Source: Clostridium zeae (GTDB lineage: Bacteria; Bacillota; Clostridia; Clostridiales; Clostridiaceae). From it: 64,000 bases of DNA. The notes under the pieces were generated by a model. That model had not been told where the DNA came from and searched no databases. It saw nothing but the letters and a program-made list of their open reading frames with translations. Shown here in pieces: positions 18,513-27,004 of the stretch. Where the stretch lies: NCBI RefSeq assembly GCF_017312485.1, contig NZ_BMBA01000002.1:1194829-1258828 (forward strand), written 5' to 3'. Position 1 is the stretch's first letter, and every line of letters starts with the position of its first letter. Position numbers and translations under genes: made by a program.

Positions 18513-19460
18513 ATGTCAAAATACTATTCTCAAGATATTTTGTATTATATTGATGCCATTTTAAAGTACAGTAATTATGGCAAGGCTGCCAAATCACTTT
18601 ATATTTCTCAACCTTACTTGACACAGGTTATTAAAAGGGTAGAAAGTCAGTTAGGCTGTGAGCTTATCAATCGTAGCGATCTTCCATATCGATTAACCGA
18701 GCAGGGAAAGATATATTATCAGTATTTAACTTCAATAGAAAATAATTACGCTAAGCTGCTTAGAGAAATATCAGCTGTGTCAGATATAGATAGCAAGGTT
18801 ATCAAGATAGGAGTGCTTCCTAGCCTTGGAACCTACCTTTTACCTCTTTTTTTACCAAAATTTCTGAATATGCATCCAAACTGTAGAATAGAGCTTTCAG
18901 AGGCTTTACCAGAAAAAAATGAAAAACTAACTCAGAATGGTGAATTAGATTTTTGGCTTGGACAAAATTCAAGAAATATTTCTCCCAACTTAAACTCCAT
19001 TACTTGGGGCAGGCACAGATACCGTGCTGTTATTCCTCGCTGCTGTGATCTATATCAGAAAGACGTCGCCATTATTCCAGAAGGAACTATAGACATAAAT
19101 AAGCTATTGTGTCAAAAACTTATACTAACTTCCAAAGGTTCTGCTATAAGAAAGCAGATAGATCAGTTATTAAGCCTTTATAAGGTGGAACCCAACATCA
19201 TAATGGAAAGCACCGAAATCTATACTATACGTAATCTTGCAACCAGTAATTTGGGACTGACCTTTATACCAGAAAGCATCTATGTAAAGGAATGCCCATC
19301 TGAATACAATATATATGAAGTTCCAATTGATGAGCTTAGTTTAGATTATTTTATAGCATACCACAGCGATAAAAAACTAACTGCCGTTGATAAAGACCTT
19401 ATAGAAGCATTTCTGGTTCCTGGTGAAAATAATTTCAATATAGGAGATCAAAATGAATGA
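18513..19460 (+). CDS. LysR-family transcriptional regulator
   Basis: 315 residues. The N-terminal winged HTH (residues ~8-65) reads YGKAAKSLYISQPYLTQVIKRVESQLG, followed by an effector-binding domain (VIKIGVLPSLGTYLLP onward). It is transcribed away from the flavin reductase genes, the usual layout for a LysR activator of a divergent operon; the Lactobacillus hcr operon has the same arrangement. AAAGGATGAATTAA precedes the ATG. It overlaps apbE by 8 nt. The inducer is probably the substrate of the reductase (inference). Confidence 0.92.
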   Translation: MSKYYSQDILYYIDAILKYSNYGKAAKSLYISQPYLTQVIKRVESQLGCELINRSDLPYRLTEQGKIYYQYLTSIENNYAKLLREISAVSDIDSKVIKIGVLPSLGTYLLPLFLPKFLNMHPNCRIELSEALPEKNEKLTQNGELDFWLGQNSRNISPNLNSITWGRHRYRAVIPRCCDLYQKDVAIIPEGTIDINKLLCQKLILTSKGSAIRKQIDQLLSLYKVEPNIIMESTEIYTIRNLATSNLGLTFIPESIYVKECPSEYNIYEVPIDELSLDYFIAYHSDKKLTAVDKDLIEAFLVPGENNFNIGDQNE

Positions 19461-20391
19461 GTATAAGAAAATAATATATCTTATGGGAACAAAAATCTCT
19501 ATATATGTAAAAGCAGATGCTGCTGAAAAGCTTGCAGAAAAGGCTGAGGATATGCTGATTCATTATGAAGAAACCTTTAGTGCCAACAGTGATACCTCGC
19601 AGCTTGCGATGCTAAAAAAAGCAGCTGCATTGGCTCCACAAAAAGTAGATGAGGAACTGTATGAGCTGATAAAAATAGGAAAAGAACATAGTCTATGTGA
19701 GAATACATATTTAAATATAGCAATAGGTCCATTAATAAAATTATGGAAAATAGGTTTTAAGGATGCACATGTACCAGAGAAAGAAGCTATAGTAAAGGTA
19801 CTGGAACTTTTAAAGCCTGAAAATATACAACTAAATGATGAAAAAAAGACCGTGTATTTCTTGAAAAAAGGCATTGAGATAGACCTTGGAGCCATAGCCA
19901 AGGGCTATTTTGCTGATAAAGTTATGGAATTATTTAAGAAAAATGGGGCCGTTTCAGCCATGGTGGATATGGGAGGTAATGTTCTAGTTTTTGGTGAATC
20001 ACCGTCAATCGGCGGTGACTGGAATGTGGGAATACAAAATCCGTTTCTACCAAGGGGAAATGCGGTGGCACTTGTGAAAATAAAAGATCAATCCGTTGTA
20101 ACCTCAGGAATATATGAGAGAATGTTTGAAAAGGATGGCAGTAAATACCACCATATATTTGACAGCAAAACAGGCTATCCAATAGAAAATAATATAGCGT
20201 CTTTAACTATTATTGCTGATAAATCCCTAGACTGCGATATATATACTACAAAATTGTTTGGATTAGATGCTGCTTCAATTATTCGTAGAGTTAATAGCAT
20301 TAAGGGGATGGGTGCTGTTGTAATAACTGTGGATGGAAAACTAGCCTATACAGATAATCTTATAGGAAGAATATATCCATTAACAATGTAA
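19453..20391 (+). CDS. ApbE-family FMN transferase
   Basis: 312 residues. ApbE attaches FMN through a phosphoester to Thr in (D/S)GA(S/T)xT motifs. Core motifs are present: DLGAIAKGYFADKV, MVDMGGNV, and the C-terminal Mg-binding region HIFDSKTGYPIENN. The usual signal peptide and lipobox are absent, so it should work in the cytoplasm, matching the cytoplasmic FMN_bind protein across the divergent promoter (motif SGASETS). The ATG overlaps the end of the LysR gene, so the two are co-translated. The linkage strongly suggests that the large reductase is its client. Confidence 0.92.
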   Translation: MNEYKKIIYLMGTKISIYVKADAAEKLAEKAEDMLIHYEETFSANSDTSQLAMLKKAAALAPQKVDEELYELIKIGKEHSLCENTYLNIAIGPLIKLWKIGFKDAHVPEKEAIVKVLELLKPENIQLNDEKKTVYFLKKGIEIDLGAIAKGYFADKVMELFKKNGAVSAMVDMGGNVLVFGESPSIGGDWNVGIQNPFLPRGNAVALVKIKDQSVVTSGIYERMFEKDGSKYHHIFDSKTGYPIENNIASLTIIADKSLDCDIYTTKLFGLDAASIIRRVNSIKGMGAVVITVDGKLAYTDNLIGRIYPLTM

Positions 20392-20470
20392 TGTTCCAAG
20401 GAATAAGGTCGTATTCATTGTTGTCCCAGAAAATTATAAGTGAGTGTCGCAAAATGATTAATTTTTAATC

Positions 20471-20489
20471 AGGAGCGATGCTCCTTTTC
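20471..20489 (+). terminator. Short terminator after apbE
   Basis: Small GC hairpin GGAGCGATGCTCC followed by TTTTC. Just upstream, GAGTGTCGCAAAATG resembles an IS1182-type end and may mark an old insertion. The rest of 20490-20710 shows nothing. Confidence 0.4.
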
Positions 20490-20725
20490 GGTTAAAAGAA
20501 AAAAATCTCCACAAGATTGAAATATAAAATCAATTTAGTAGTTATATATTAACACACAATTTTAATTCTGGCATTAACCATATAGTTATTAATAAAATAC
20601 AAATTCTGTATTTCTTAAATTTCATTTTTGAATCGAAATATTCCTATTAATAATTTTTAGATTTATCAAATTTGGTAATACTATTACTATACAAATTTCA
20701 ATACACAATACTTTCGGAGGTACTT

Positions 20726-21139
20726 ATGCTTACAAATGAAGAAAAAGCTTATATAGCTGGAATAATTGATGGTGAAGGCAGCATTATGCTAACCAGCTTT
20801 CACAGCAATGAACTTCATTCCCCTTGTGTTTCCATAGCTTCTACAACCTTAGAACTTCTACAATGGATTAAAGACAAAACAAATACCGGAGTAATTAAAA
20901 GAAAGAAAAATTATAATACTGAAAGACATAAAGATTGTTTTTCATATACATTGAGATACAATGATGCCATAAACTTTCTAGAAATGATATCCCCTTACCT
21001 TGTTATTGAAAGTAAAAAACGTAGAGCTTTAATGATTATAAATGAATATAAAAGCTTAACACCCAGAAATGGCAGGTATTCTGAAGAACTCTTAGAAAAG
21101 AAAAGAAAGTTTTATGAAAGGTTTATTGCACTTAAATAG
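20726..21139 (+). CDS. LAGLIDADG homing endonuclease, single motif
   Basis: 137 residues. The helix motif YIAGIIDGEGSI (residues ~9-20) is the LAGLIDADG signature with the catalytic acidic residue; one motif means it should work as a homodimer. The rest (TLELLQWIKDKTNTG, CFSYTLRYNDAINFLEMI, PYLVIESKKRRALMII) follows the standard fold, so it looks intact. CGGAGG is five bases before ATG 20726; the frame extends to 20672 without a ribosome site. Its stop is only 34 bp from a degenerate tmRNA 3' end (21174). The tmRNA gene 10 kb away has a group I intron without an ORF, so this may be its former or separate endonuclease; alternatively it targets another intron. Not inside any intron visible here. 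Confidence 0.85.
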   Translation: MLTNEEKAYIAGIIDGEGSIMLTSFHSNELHSPCVSIASTTLELLQWIKDKTNTGVIKRKKNYNTERHKDCFSYTLRYNDAINFLEMISPYLVIESKKRRALMIINEYKSLTPRNGRYSEELLEKKRKFYERFIALK

Positions 21140-21141
21140 GG

Positions 21142-21170
21142 AACCCCTATACATTTCTGTCTAGGGGGTT
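21142..21170. terminator. Terminator-like hairpin beside tmRNA remnant
   Basis: AACCCCTATACA / TGTCTAGGGGGTT. Lies immediately 3' of the tmRNA-like remnant (minus-strand sense) and directly after the homing endonuclease stop. Near copy of the hairpin at 4742-4767 in opposite orientation. Confidence 0.5.
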
Positions 21171-21173
21171 ATA

Positions 21174-21210
21174 TGGTGGAGGCAAACCGTGACCTTTGAA
21201 ATCCACTAAA
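21174..21210 (-). repeat. Degenerate tmRNA 3' end (distal att-like site)
   Basis: Minus strand reads TTAGTGGATTTCAAAGGTC, then ACGGTTTGCCTCCACCATATAA; the last part matches the tmRNA 3' end (GCCTCCACCATATAA) at 30702. It shares its other flank (TTAGTGGATTT) with the remnant at 27667. I read it as the far junction of an island inserted at ssrA. The 430 bp from 21211 to 21643 are AT-rich with no gene. Confidence 0.6.
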
Positions 21211-21643
21211 TTTAATATATTTTCTAATAACACTTTACTGGATTTTTAAATAATTATTATAAGATATTTCTTCATAATAACGACGCTTCTTATTTAAAAC
21301 CTGACTATACAATTTCAGTATAAATTATATATATTTACTATTATTATCTTCCATTAACTGCAATAATCTATTAATTAACTATACTTTTCCTTAATATTAT
21401 TTTATTCTAAGAATAAATTTGAAAAATAACATTATAAAGAAAGCTTTGCTACATCATGTTTTTCTTATAACTAACTTTATGATGAGCATATATAAATTGT
21501 AAATGTGATCGAAGATGACTATAGTAAGAATTTATAAATAAAATCGTATTTTTAGAAAGTATTTAATTTCTAATAACTTATATAGAAAGCCTTCAAAGAA
21601 AGGGTTTAATACTCAACACTCTCTATAGCCTATATATTAAATA

Positions 21644-22270
21644 TTACATCATATTTCTTTTCATTCGTAACATATCAATAGCTTGTCCAAATTTAGCATA
21701 AGCTTCTGGTTTATCTTTCAATGTACGTTGCAAACCTATCATATTCATCAATAAATAGTCTAATCTATGTATTTCTCCTTCTAAACCAAGAGTTTTATAA
21801 AAATTTTTAACTGTTTCATTAGAACTTAATTCTTCAGAAATTATTATGTAATACTGTTCATCTCGCTTGAATGTGTCTTTAATTTCTTCTGTATCTGGAT
21901 AGATAAATTTTCTATCATTTTCAGGTAACCGAAAAGCGTTCTTTCGGTGATTACACGAATGGCAAGCTAATACAAGATTTTCAATAAATCCTGCATCAGC
22001 TTTTTTATTAAAAGACTTTTCATTGATAAAATGATCTATTTCAAACATTTCTTTTGGCAATATATCAATAGATGCTCCACAGTAAGAACATTTACAATTG
22101 TATGCTTTCATAAACTCTATTTTATATGGGCCTTCATTTACCTTAATGTATGCATGCATATCTTTCGCTCTAGGATAAACACTTTTTATTTTATCCACTA
22201 CACATTGTTTTTTTGCTCTCAGATCTTCAACTAGTGGACAATATTTAGTTACTCTATAATCATCAATCAT
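21644..22270 (-). CDS. HNH endonuclease (last gene of putative defence operon)
   Basis: 208 residues. A zinc-supported HNH core lies at about 61-110: C61-x2-C64 in CKCSYCGA, EIDHFI with the catalytic His at 80, and ACHSCNHRKNA with the second Cys pair and final His/Asn. No helicase or methylase domain; flanking regions are not recognised. The ATG overlaps the end of the receiver gene by 8 nt with AGGAG upstream, so it is made with it. In an operon with an N6-adenine methylase it is the obvious candidate for the DNA-cutting subunit. It could also be an effector set free by the ATPase/receiver relay. DNA cleavage is inferred from family. Confidence 0.88.
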   Translation of the reverse strand: MIDDYRVTKYCPLVEDLRAKKQCVVDKIKSVYPRAKDMHAYIKVNEGPYKIEFMKAYNCKCSYCGASIDILPKEMFEIDHFINEKSFNKKADAGFIENLVLACHSCNHRKNAFRLPENDRKFIYPDTEEIKDTFKRDEQYYIIISEELSSNETVKNFYKTLGLEGEIHRLDYLLMNMIGLQRTLKDKPEAYAKFGQAIDMLRMKRNMM

Positions 22271-22859
22271 TTATTTTCTCCTGTACTTCTTTAAATGCAT
22301 TAATTAGATTATTAATATCAGTTTTAGTGAGTTCATCGTATATCCCAACCCCATTAAGTGAGTTTATTATTTTCTCCTTTAAAGTATCTTCCCAGCTTGT
22401 ATTAACCTCTAATTTTTCTGCAAGTCGTCTATATACTAAAATGTTTTCTATTGCTTTTTCTATGTATGGTGGCAATTGTTCAGCATAATATACTGAAGCC
22501 GTCTTACCACAATTAGGATCATATTTTGATATTGTTTGAACACGAGAATCTGCATCATTCTGAGTAATTACAATTACTTCGATAAAAGGATAATACTTTT
22601 TCAGTATAATTTTAAACTCTTCTCCTGAAAATTTTCCAGAAGCAATTGTTCGGTTTTGAAACAGCCTCGAATCAATAAAAATAATATTTGCCGACTGCAC
22701 CTTAGGATTTCGTATCAAACTTTCATATCCATCATCAGGATTAAATTTGATCTCTAAATACTCTATTTCATATTTAGGGTTAGAATATTCTGTATCAAGA
22801 TAACGCTCCAACCCAGGGTCGGGCGAATCGTCAATATATAATATATTAAATTTCTCCAT
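22263..22859 (-). CDS. Stand-alone receiver-domain protein
   Basis: 198 residues. Residues 1-140 match a response-regulator receiver: ILYIDDSPD (acidic pair D10/D11), IIFIDSRLF with a likely phosphoacceptor D63, and VIVITQND with T99. The usual Lys-Pro after beta-5 is not clear (YYAEQLPPYIEKAI there), so it is divergent. There is no DNA-binding domain; the C-terminal ~55 residues are helical and unrecognised. GTG 22862 and ATG 22859 are both possible; the ATG shares its A with the TGA of the ATPase gene and has GGAGG nine bases upstream. Being coupled to a kinase-like ATPase and an HNH nuclease, it is likely the signal carrier between them. Confidence 0.8.
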   Translation of the reverse strand: MEKFNILYIDDSPDPGLERYLDTEYSNPKYEIEYLEIKFNPDDGYESLIRNPKVQSANIIFIDSRLFQNRTIASGKFSGEEFKIILKKYYPFIEVIVITQNDADSRVQTISKYDPNCGKTASVYYAEQLPPYIEKAIENILVYRRLAEKLEVNTSWEDTLKEKIINSLNGVGIYDELTKTDINNLINAFKEVQEKIND

Positions 22860-25003
22860 CACATTTTACCTCCCACAGAAAACTCTATAGAAAAACCATT
22901 TTCGCCATTTATTCTAATGATCTCTCCACCAGACATCACTATAGTATTATTAACAATCCACATTCCGAGACCATGCCCATCTTTACGTGTAGTTTCATGA
23001 ACTTCTAGGATTTTTCTAGGATTTGAATTATATTTTTTATCAAGTCCCTTTCCATTATCAAAATATACAAAATAAATTAAACCATTCTCTTCTCTAGCAA
23101 TTATACTTATATTAATGTGATCCATATTTTCATTCTGTTGGATACTATTTAATATTAAATTATCAAATATAACACGCAAAATATCCTCTGACATTAAAAA
23201 GCAAACGTCTTCCTCCAATTGTAATGTGATTGACACCCAAGCATAATCTCTCTCCCATATATTTTTAGTTTTGTTAAGAAGATCCGTAATGCTTTGCCAT
23301 GTAGCCTCAAATTGTTTTTTTTCCATTTCTGACAGCATTGTATTCATAAATGCTACTATTTTAGCACTCACTTCACTATTAGATTTAATCAAATGAGGGA
23401 CATTTTTATATGCTTTTTCCGTTTTATCAGGTGCTAAGAGCTCATCCCACATATCGTATTCTTGAAGCGCACGAATAATATTTTCACTATTAGCTGCAAT
23501 TGAATTTCGATCATTTCGCATTTCATGTGCAATAGATGATGCCTTAAGACCAGTAGTTGCAAGGACATTAAGAATTCTAACATCATACTTATAGCGTTCT
23601 TCAACATTCGCTTTCTCGCGCTTATATTCATAGCTTTCTTTTCTGTAGCTTTTAATTTCCACTGCCAACTGTTTTGCCTCAATAGAAGTAAGTTTAGATA
23701 CAGTTGCTGGATTAGAAACAACTTTATCTGATACTGGAGTAGGGTTGTTATCAGGCTCTACATTATTTTTTACATCAATTAGTCTAACAATAGCTTGACG
23801 ATACCGTTCAAATTCTTTGAGCCCAGTTAAGATTATTTCAACAAATAATTGGTAATAAATATTTTCATTTAATCCTTGTCTATTTGATAAATCTTGCAGA
23901 ACAACATTTGTTTTTTTATCAATTTCAACTTTACCAGCTAACTGATTTTCACGAACTCTCCATGCACCAGTTGGGTGAGATGCCGCCGCCGGGGATTTTC
24001 TAGAGCGTTTTCCTAATCCGAGCCAGTCTTTTTTCCCTTCATAAGCTGAAATACTGAAAGCATTACGGTACAAAATTATTCCTCCTTTAAGAGGTTCGGG
24101 TAAACTTGAGTACTTATATAAAAACTTTTCCATTTCAATTGAGGTTGAATTTATATTAAAATACATTTCTGCCGAAAAATTACCGAGTTTTTTCAATTTT
24201 TCCTCGAGTTCTTCCATTGATAAATCTAATTCTTTCGAGGCCTTGAATTCATCAATCATATCTGTTTCAGCCCTAAATTTGTTAATATCAATTTGGGGAC
24301 AATATCTTTTAGCTTTATCAAGAAACTCATCTGATTGTACTATAGTGGTAAGTACACATTTGTCACTATTAAACTTAAGCTGTATATTGCTTAAACAGTT
24401 TTTACCCAATTGAGGCATAGGAAAGTATCTTTCTATAACTTTTGTAAAACCTGGATGCGAAATTTCTATTTTCATTAAACTATCATTATATGTTTTAGAA
24501 ATAAAATCTGCAAGATTCTCCACTCTCTTCTTACTCCATTTTTCTCTCAAATTACCTATACTAATTTTGGTTCCACATTCATTTAAAGATTCATCTTCAC
24601 TTAAAAGCGAACTGTTCCAATCGGTACTCCAAACAACCCCCACTGACCCAAATTTTTTTGAACAAATTTCAATATTTCTCCCCAATCTTGATAGTGCAAA
24701 ACGACCTATACCTTTGGAACCAGCCAATACCCTTACATTATTATTTTCATCTATAACCTCATACTCTTTACTACTTTTGCCTACATGCATCCAGTGACGT
24801 TTTATATCATCTACATTCATTCCAATACCATCATCAGTAATAATAAACTGGTTACCTTCAAAGCATAGAGTAATAAATGTTGCTTTAGCATCGTAAGAAT
24901 TTTTGACTAACTCAAGAACAGCCGATTCATCGTTAGTAAAGTTTTGAACACCAAGAAGCTCTGCTATAGTACTATCTTCAATGATATATTTTAATTGTTC
25001 CAA
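22859..25003 (-). CDS. Two-domain GHKL ATPase (MutL/HSP90-like plus histidine-kinase-like)
   Basis: 714 residues. The N-terminal GHKL ATPase has ELVKNSYDAKA (N-box, ~31-41), ITDDGIGM (~55-62) and GSKGIGRFALSRLG (~94-107), as in MutL/MORC/HSP90-type proteins of restriction systems. A long middle region includes a likely coiled coil (KSYRKESYEYKREKANVEERY). The C-terminal part is kinase-like: H-box IAHEMRNDRNSI with His 493, N-box NLILNSIQQNE (~613), DNGKGLD (~647) and HGLGMWIV (~675). Thus it may both sense or move on DNA and phosphorylate the receiver encoded next. The start is TTG, one base after the methylase TGA, with AAAGGAGG upstream. Two GHKL domains in one chain within a restriction-like operon is the key oddity. 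Confidence 0.85.
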   Translation of the reverse strand: MEQLKYIIEDSTIAELLGVQNFTNDESAVLELVKNSYDAKATFITLCFEGNQFIITDDGIGMNVDDIKRHWMHVGKSSKEYEVIDENNNVRVLAGSKGIGRFALSRLGRNIEICSKKFGSVGVVWSTDWNSSLLSEDESLNECGTKISIGNLREKWSKKRVENLADFISKTYNDSLMKIEISHPGFTKVIERYFPMPQLGKNCLSNIQLKFNSDKCVLTTIVQSDEFLDKAKRYCPQIDINKFRAETDMIDEFKASKELDLSMEELEEKLKKLGNFSAEMYFNINSTSIEMEKFLYKYSSLPEPLKGGIILYRNAFSISAYEGKKDWLGLGKRSRKSPAAASHPTGAWRVRENQLAGKVEIDKKTNVVLQDLSNRQGLNENIYYQLFVEIILTGLKEFERYRQAIVRLIDVKNNVEPDNNPTPVSDKVVSNPATVSKLTSIEAKQLAVEIKSYRKESYEYKREKANVEERYKYDVRILNVLATTGLKASSIAHEMRNDRNSIAANSENIIRALQEYDMWDELLAPDKTEKAYKNVPHLIKSNSEVSAKIVAFMNTMLSEMEKKQFEATWQSITDLLNKTKNIWERDYAWVSITLQLEEDVCFLMSEDILRVIFDNLILNSIQQNENMDHINISIIAREENGLIYFVYFDNGKGLDKKYNSNPRKILEVHETTRKDGHGLGMWIVNNTIVMSGGEIIRINGENGFSIEFSVGGKM

Positions 25004-25004
25004 C

Positions 25005-26435
25005 TCAACTACCTCCTTTAAATTCGAAGTTATTAATGTCCTTACATGTTATTCTTAATGATTGACCACTTACACTAATACCAACTTTTTTTACATACTC
25101 CATAAATTCAGGACTCTCCAAAATAAATCTTGCATTCTTAAGCGTAAAACTAGAGCCAGATTTTTCTGTTATATAAATTCCTGAATATGGTATAGTATCT
25201 CTATCCAATTCATAAATATCTACTTTATTTGTAACTACAGTGGAAATAAGAAGTTTTCTCTGATTTAAATGTGCAAGTGCCTGTGTGCGCCCATATTCAA
25301 ACCATTGAACATTTTTATCTTTCTTTCTTTTATCAAGTTTCACAATGTATTCCTCTAAGTGTTTTGCTGCACCTGGAAAATCATCTTTAAATGTGTTGGA
25401 GTTAATATGTACAAGAGTGTTATCATCGTATTTGTACGGAAAAATAATATACTCTTCTCTATTATATCGAAGTGATCTAGGACTTACTGCTTTTCTTAAA
25501 ATAGATTTTTCTATTGCTTTTTCAGATATCTTATCTTTAGTAACAATAAAAGCTTCATTCAATAGTGTTGCAATAACTATAGACGCATTAAAAACATCGC
25601 CAAACCTTATAGTATTAGTATCCCTTATTATGCTGTTAGAGAACATCCATTTTCCATTAAGTTGTTTTCTTTGAATTAGCAATTCAGTCTGTTCCGTTTC
25701 GTTCCTATAACAAATATATTCTTTTTGATTTGTTCGATCATAAAGAAAGATACTAGTTGATGTTAAAACCCCTTGAAAAATTTGTTGAGATGGGTAATCT
25801 AATATGGTTGAGATATGTTCTTTCAATGCATGTCTCAGTTTATTTGCAAATACATTTTTATAAATATTGCTAGGAACTAATTGAACTAATTTTCCACTTG
25901 TGCTTAACAGTTGAATACCAGCTTCTATGAAAGCATAGCAATAATCAAATTTTCCGACAGAACATGTTACAAATGACTCTTTAATCTGCTTCTTACTATC
26001 TTCATCAATCTCTTTGTAGGTAATATATGGTGGGTTTCCTATTATTAAATCAAAGCTTAGATCGGTTTCCCACGTCAAGGCATTATCGTTATATAAACTC
26101 CATTCAACTGGAGGTAATTTATAATATGCAACTATAGCATTTAGCTCTTCCTTACATTTATAAAACAGCTCATTGTCAAGTTCTATTCCATAAATATCTT
26201 TTCCAAGGTTCTCAGAAATTATTTCAAATGGAATATTATCATTTAAGCAACTATCAATATACCTTATTACAATAGCTTTTAATATATTTCCTGTTCCAAA
26301 AGAATTTTCAAGAACTCGACGTCCCAATAAGTTTGTTGTATATCCGGCCAGATCTAACATAGTATCCACCATTGATTGTGGTGTGAATATCTGGCATTTT
26401 TTCTTATTCTTTTTGTTGTCAAATATAAAACTCAT
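25005..26435 (-). CDS. N6-adenine DNA methylase (Eco57I/type IIG-like, no nuclease domain)
   Basis: 476 residues. Early FTPQ motif (17-20), SAM-binding motif I as VLENSFGTGN (41-50; the usual DPxxGxG is altered), ELDNEL (motif II area), and catalytic NPPY (134-137). These define a gamma-type N6-adenine methylase. The C-terminal ~200 residues probably hold target recognition. No PD-(D/E)XK nuclease is visible, so cutting would need the HNH protein of the same operon. GAGG precedes the ATG. First gene of a four-gene operon with 1-nt spacing or overlaps throughout, on an island next to ssrA. It should protect host DNA at the system's recognition sequence (inference). Confidence 0.9.
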   Translation of the reverse strand: MSFIFDNKKNKKKCQIFTPQSMVDTMLDLAGYTTNLLGRRVLENSFGTGNILKAIVIRYIDSCLNDNIPFEIISENLGKDIYGIELDNELFYKCKEELNAIVAYYKLPPVEWSLYNDNALTWETDLSFDLIIGNPPYITYKEIDEDSKKQIKESFVTCSVGKFDYCYAFIEAGIQLLSTSGKLVQLVPSNIYKNVFANKLRHALKEHISTILDYPSQQIFQGVLTSTSIFLYDRTNQKEYICYRNETEQTELLIQRKQLNGKWMFSNSIIRDTNTIRFGDVFNASIVIATLLNEAFIVTKDKISEKAIEKSILRKAVSPRSLRYNREEYIIFPYKYDDNTLVHINSNTFKDDFPGAAKHLEEYIVKLDKRKKDKNVQWFEYGRTQALAHLNQRKLLISTVVTNKVDIYELDRDTIPYSGIYITEKSGSSFTLKNARFILESPEFMEYVKKVGISVSGQSLRITCKDINNFEFKGGS

Positions 26436-26502
26436 GATTTACCTCAATATGATAGATTTGAAATGTTCCATTCTGGATTTACCGTGTTGGTTTAAGCTAT
26501 TT

Positions 26503-26563
26503 GGAAATGGTTCCTACAAATAATTTGCAATGATTTCTACCATTACAGCATAGGAACCATTCC
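26503..26563. repeat. Inverted repeat upstream of the methylase operon
   Basis: Arms GGAAATGGTTCCTA and TAGGAACCATTCC around a 34-bp middle, 70 bp before the methylase start. It could be an operator, as restriction operons often have control sites, or a terminator relic. No T-run. Confidence 0.45.
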
Positions 26564-26801
26564 GATAATACTTATCAAATACTTCTTAATATATTTTTAG
26601 ATTATTAAATTTTACATTGCTTTGTAGATAACCACTCCGCACCAAAAAAGGTTTAGAATCAGTCACTAATGCTAATTAACCATAAACAAAAAGTGGAATA
26701 ATCCTACACTCTCTATTGGACGCAATCGTTTTTTACTAAATTCCTTGATAAGGTTATTCATAAGTTTCATTATTATAAATAACTCAGGTCACCATTAAAG
26801 G

Positions 26802-27004
26802 CTCCCTTAGTATACACTAACATAACCTTTACTTCTGGTCTATCCGTTAAACAAAACTATTAATTTGCTTAGTAATGATGTACTCTGAGAAAGCTTGATT
26901 ACAAAATTCAAAAAATCATCTTGTATATACCTTAATACTCATGCCCCTGCTATACACTAACATATTTCAACAGATAATGACTCTTACTATACGTTATTAT
27001 ACAC
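26802..27004. repeat. Short direct repeats (TATACACTAACATA)
   Basis: Exact 14-bp repeat at 26811-26824 and 26951-26964, each preceded by a C-rich CTCCC or GCCCC stretch, plus a diverged copy ACTATACGTTATTATACAC near 26986. Function unknown. Confidence 0.45.

Noticed and set aside
18433..18624. 63-codon minus-strand frame covering the lysR start
   Set aside because: Overlaps the divergent promoter and the HTH-coding region of lysR; no ribosome site.
21174..21210. tRNA gene ending in CCACCA
   Set aside because: Only the 3' strand of an acceptor stem is present; no matching 5' half, D-arm or anticodon arm. It fits a tmRNA 3'-end remnant better.
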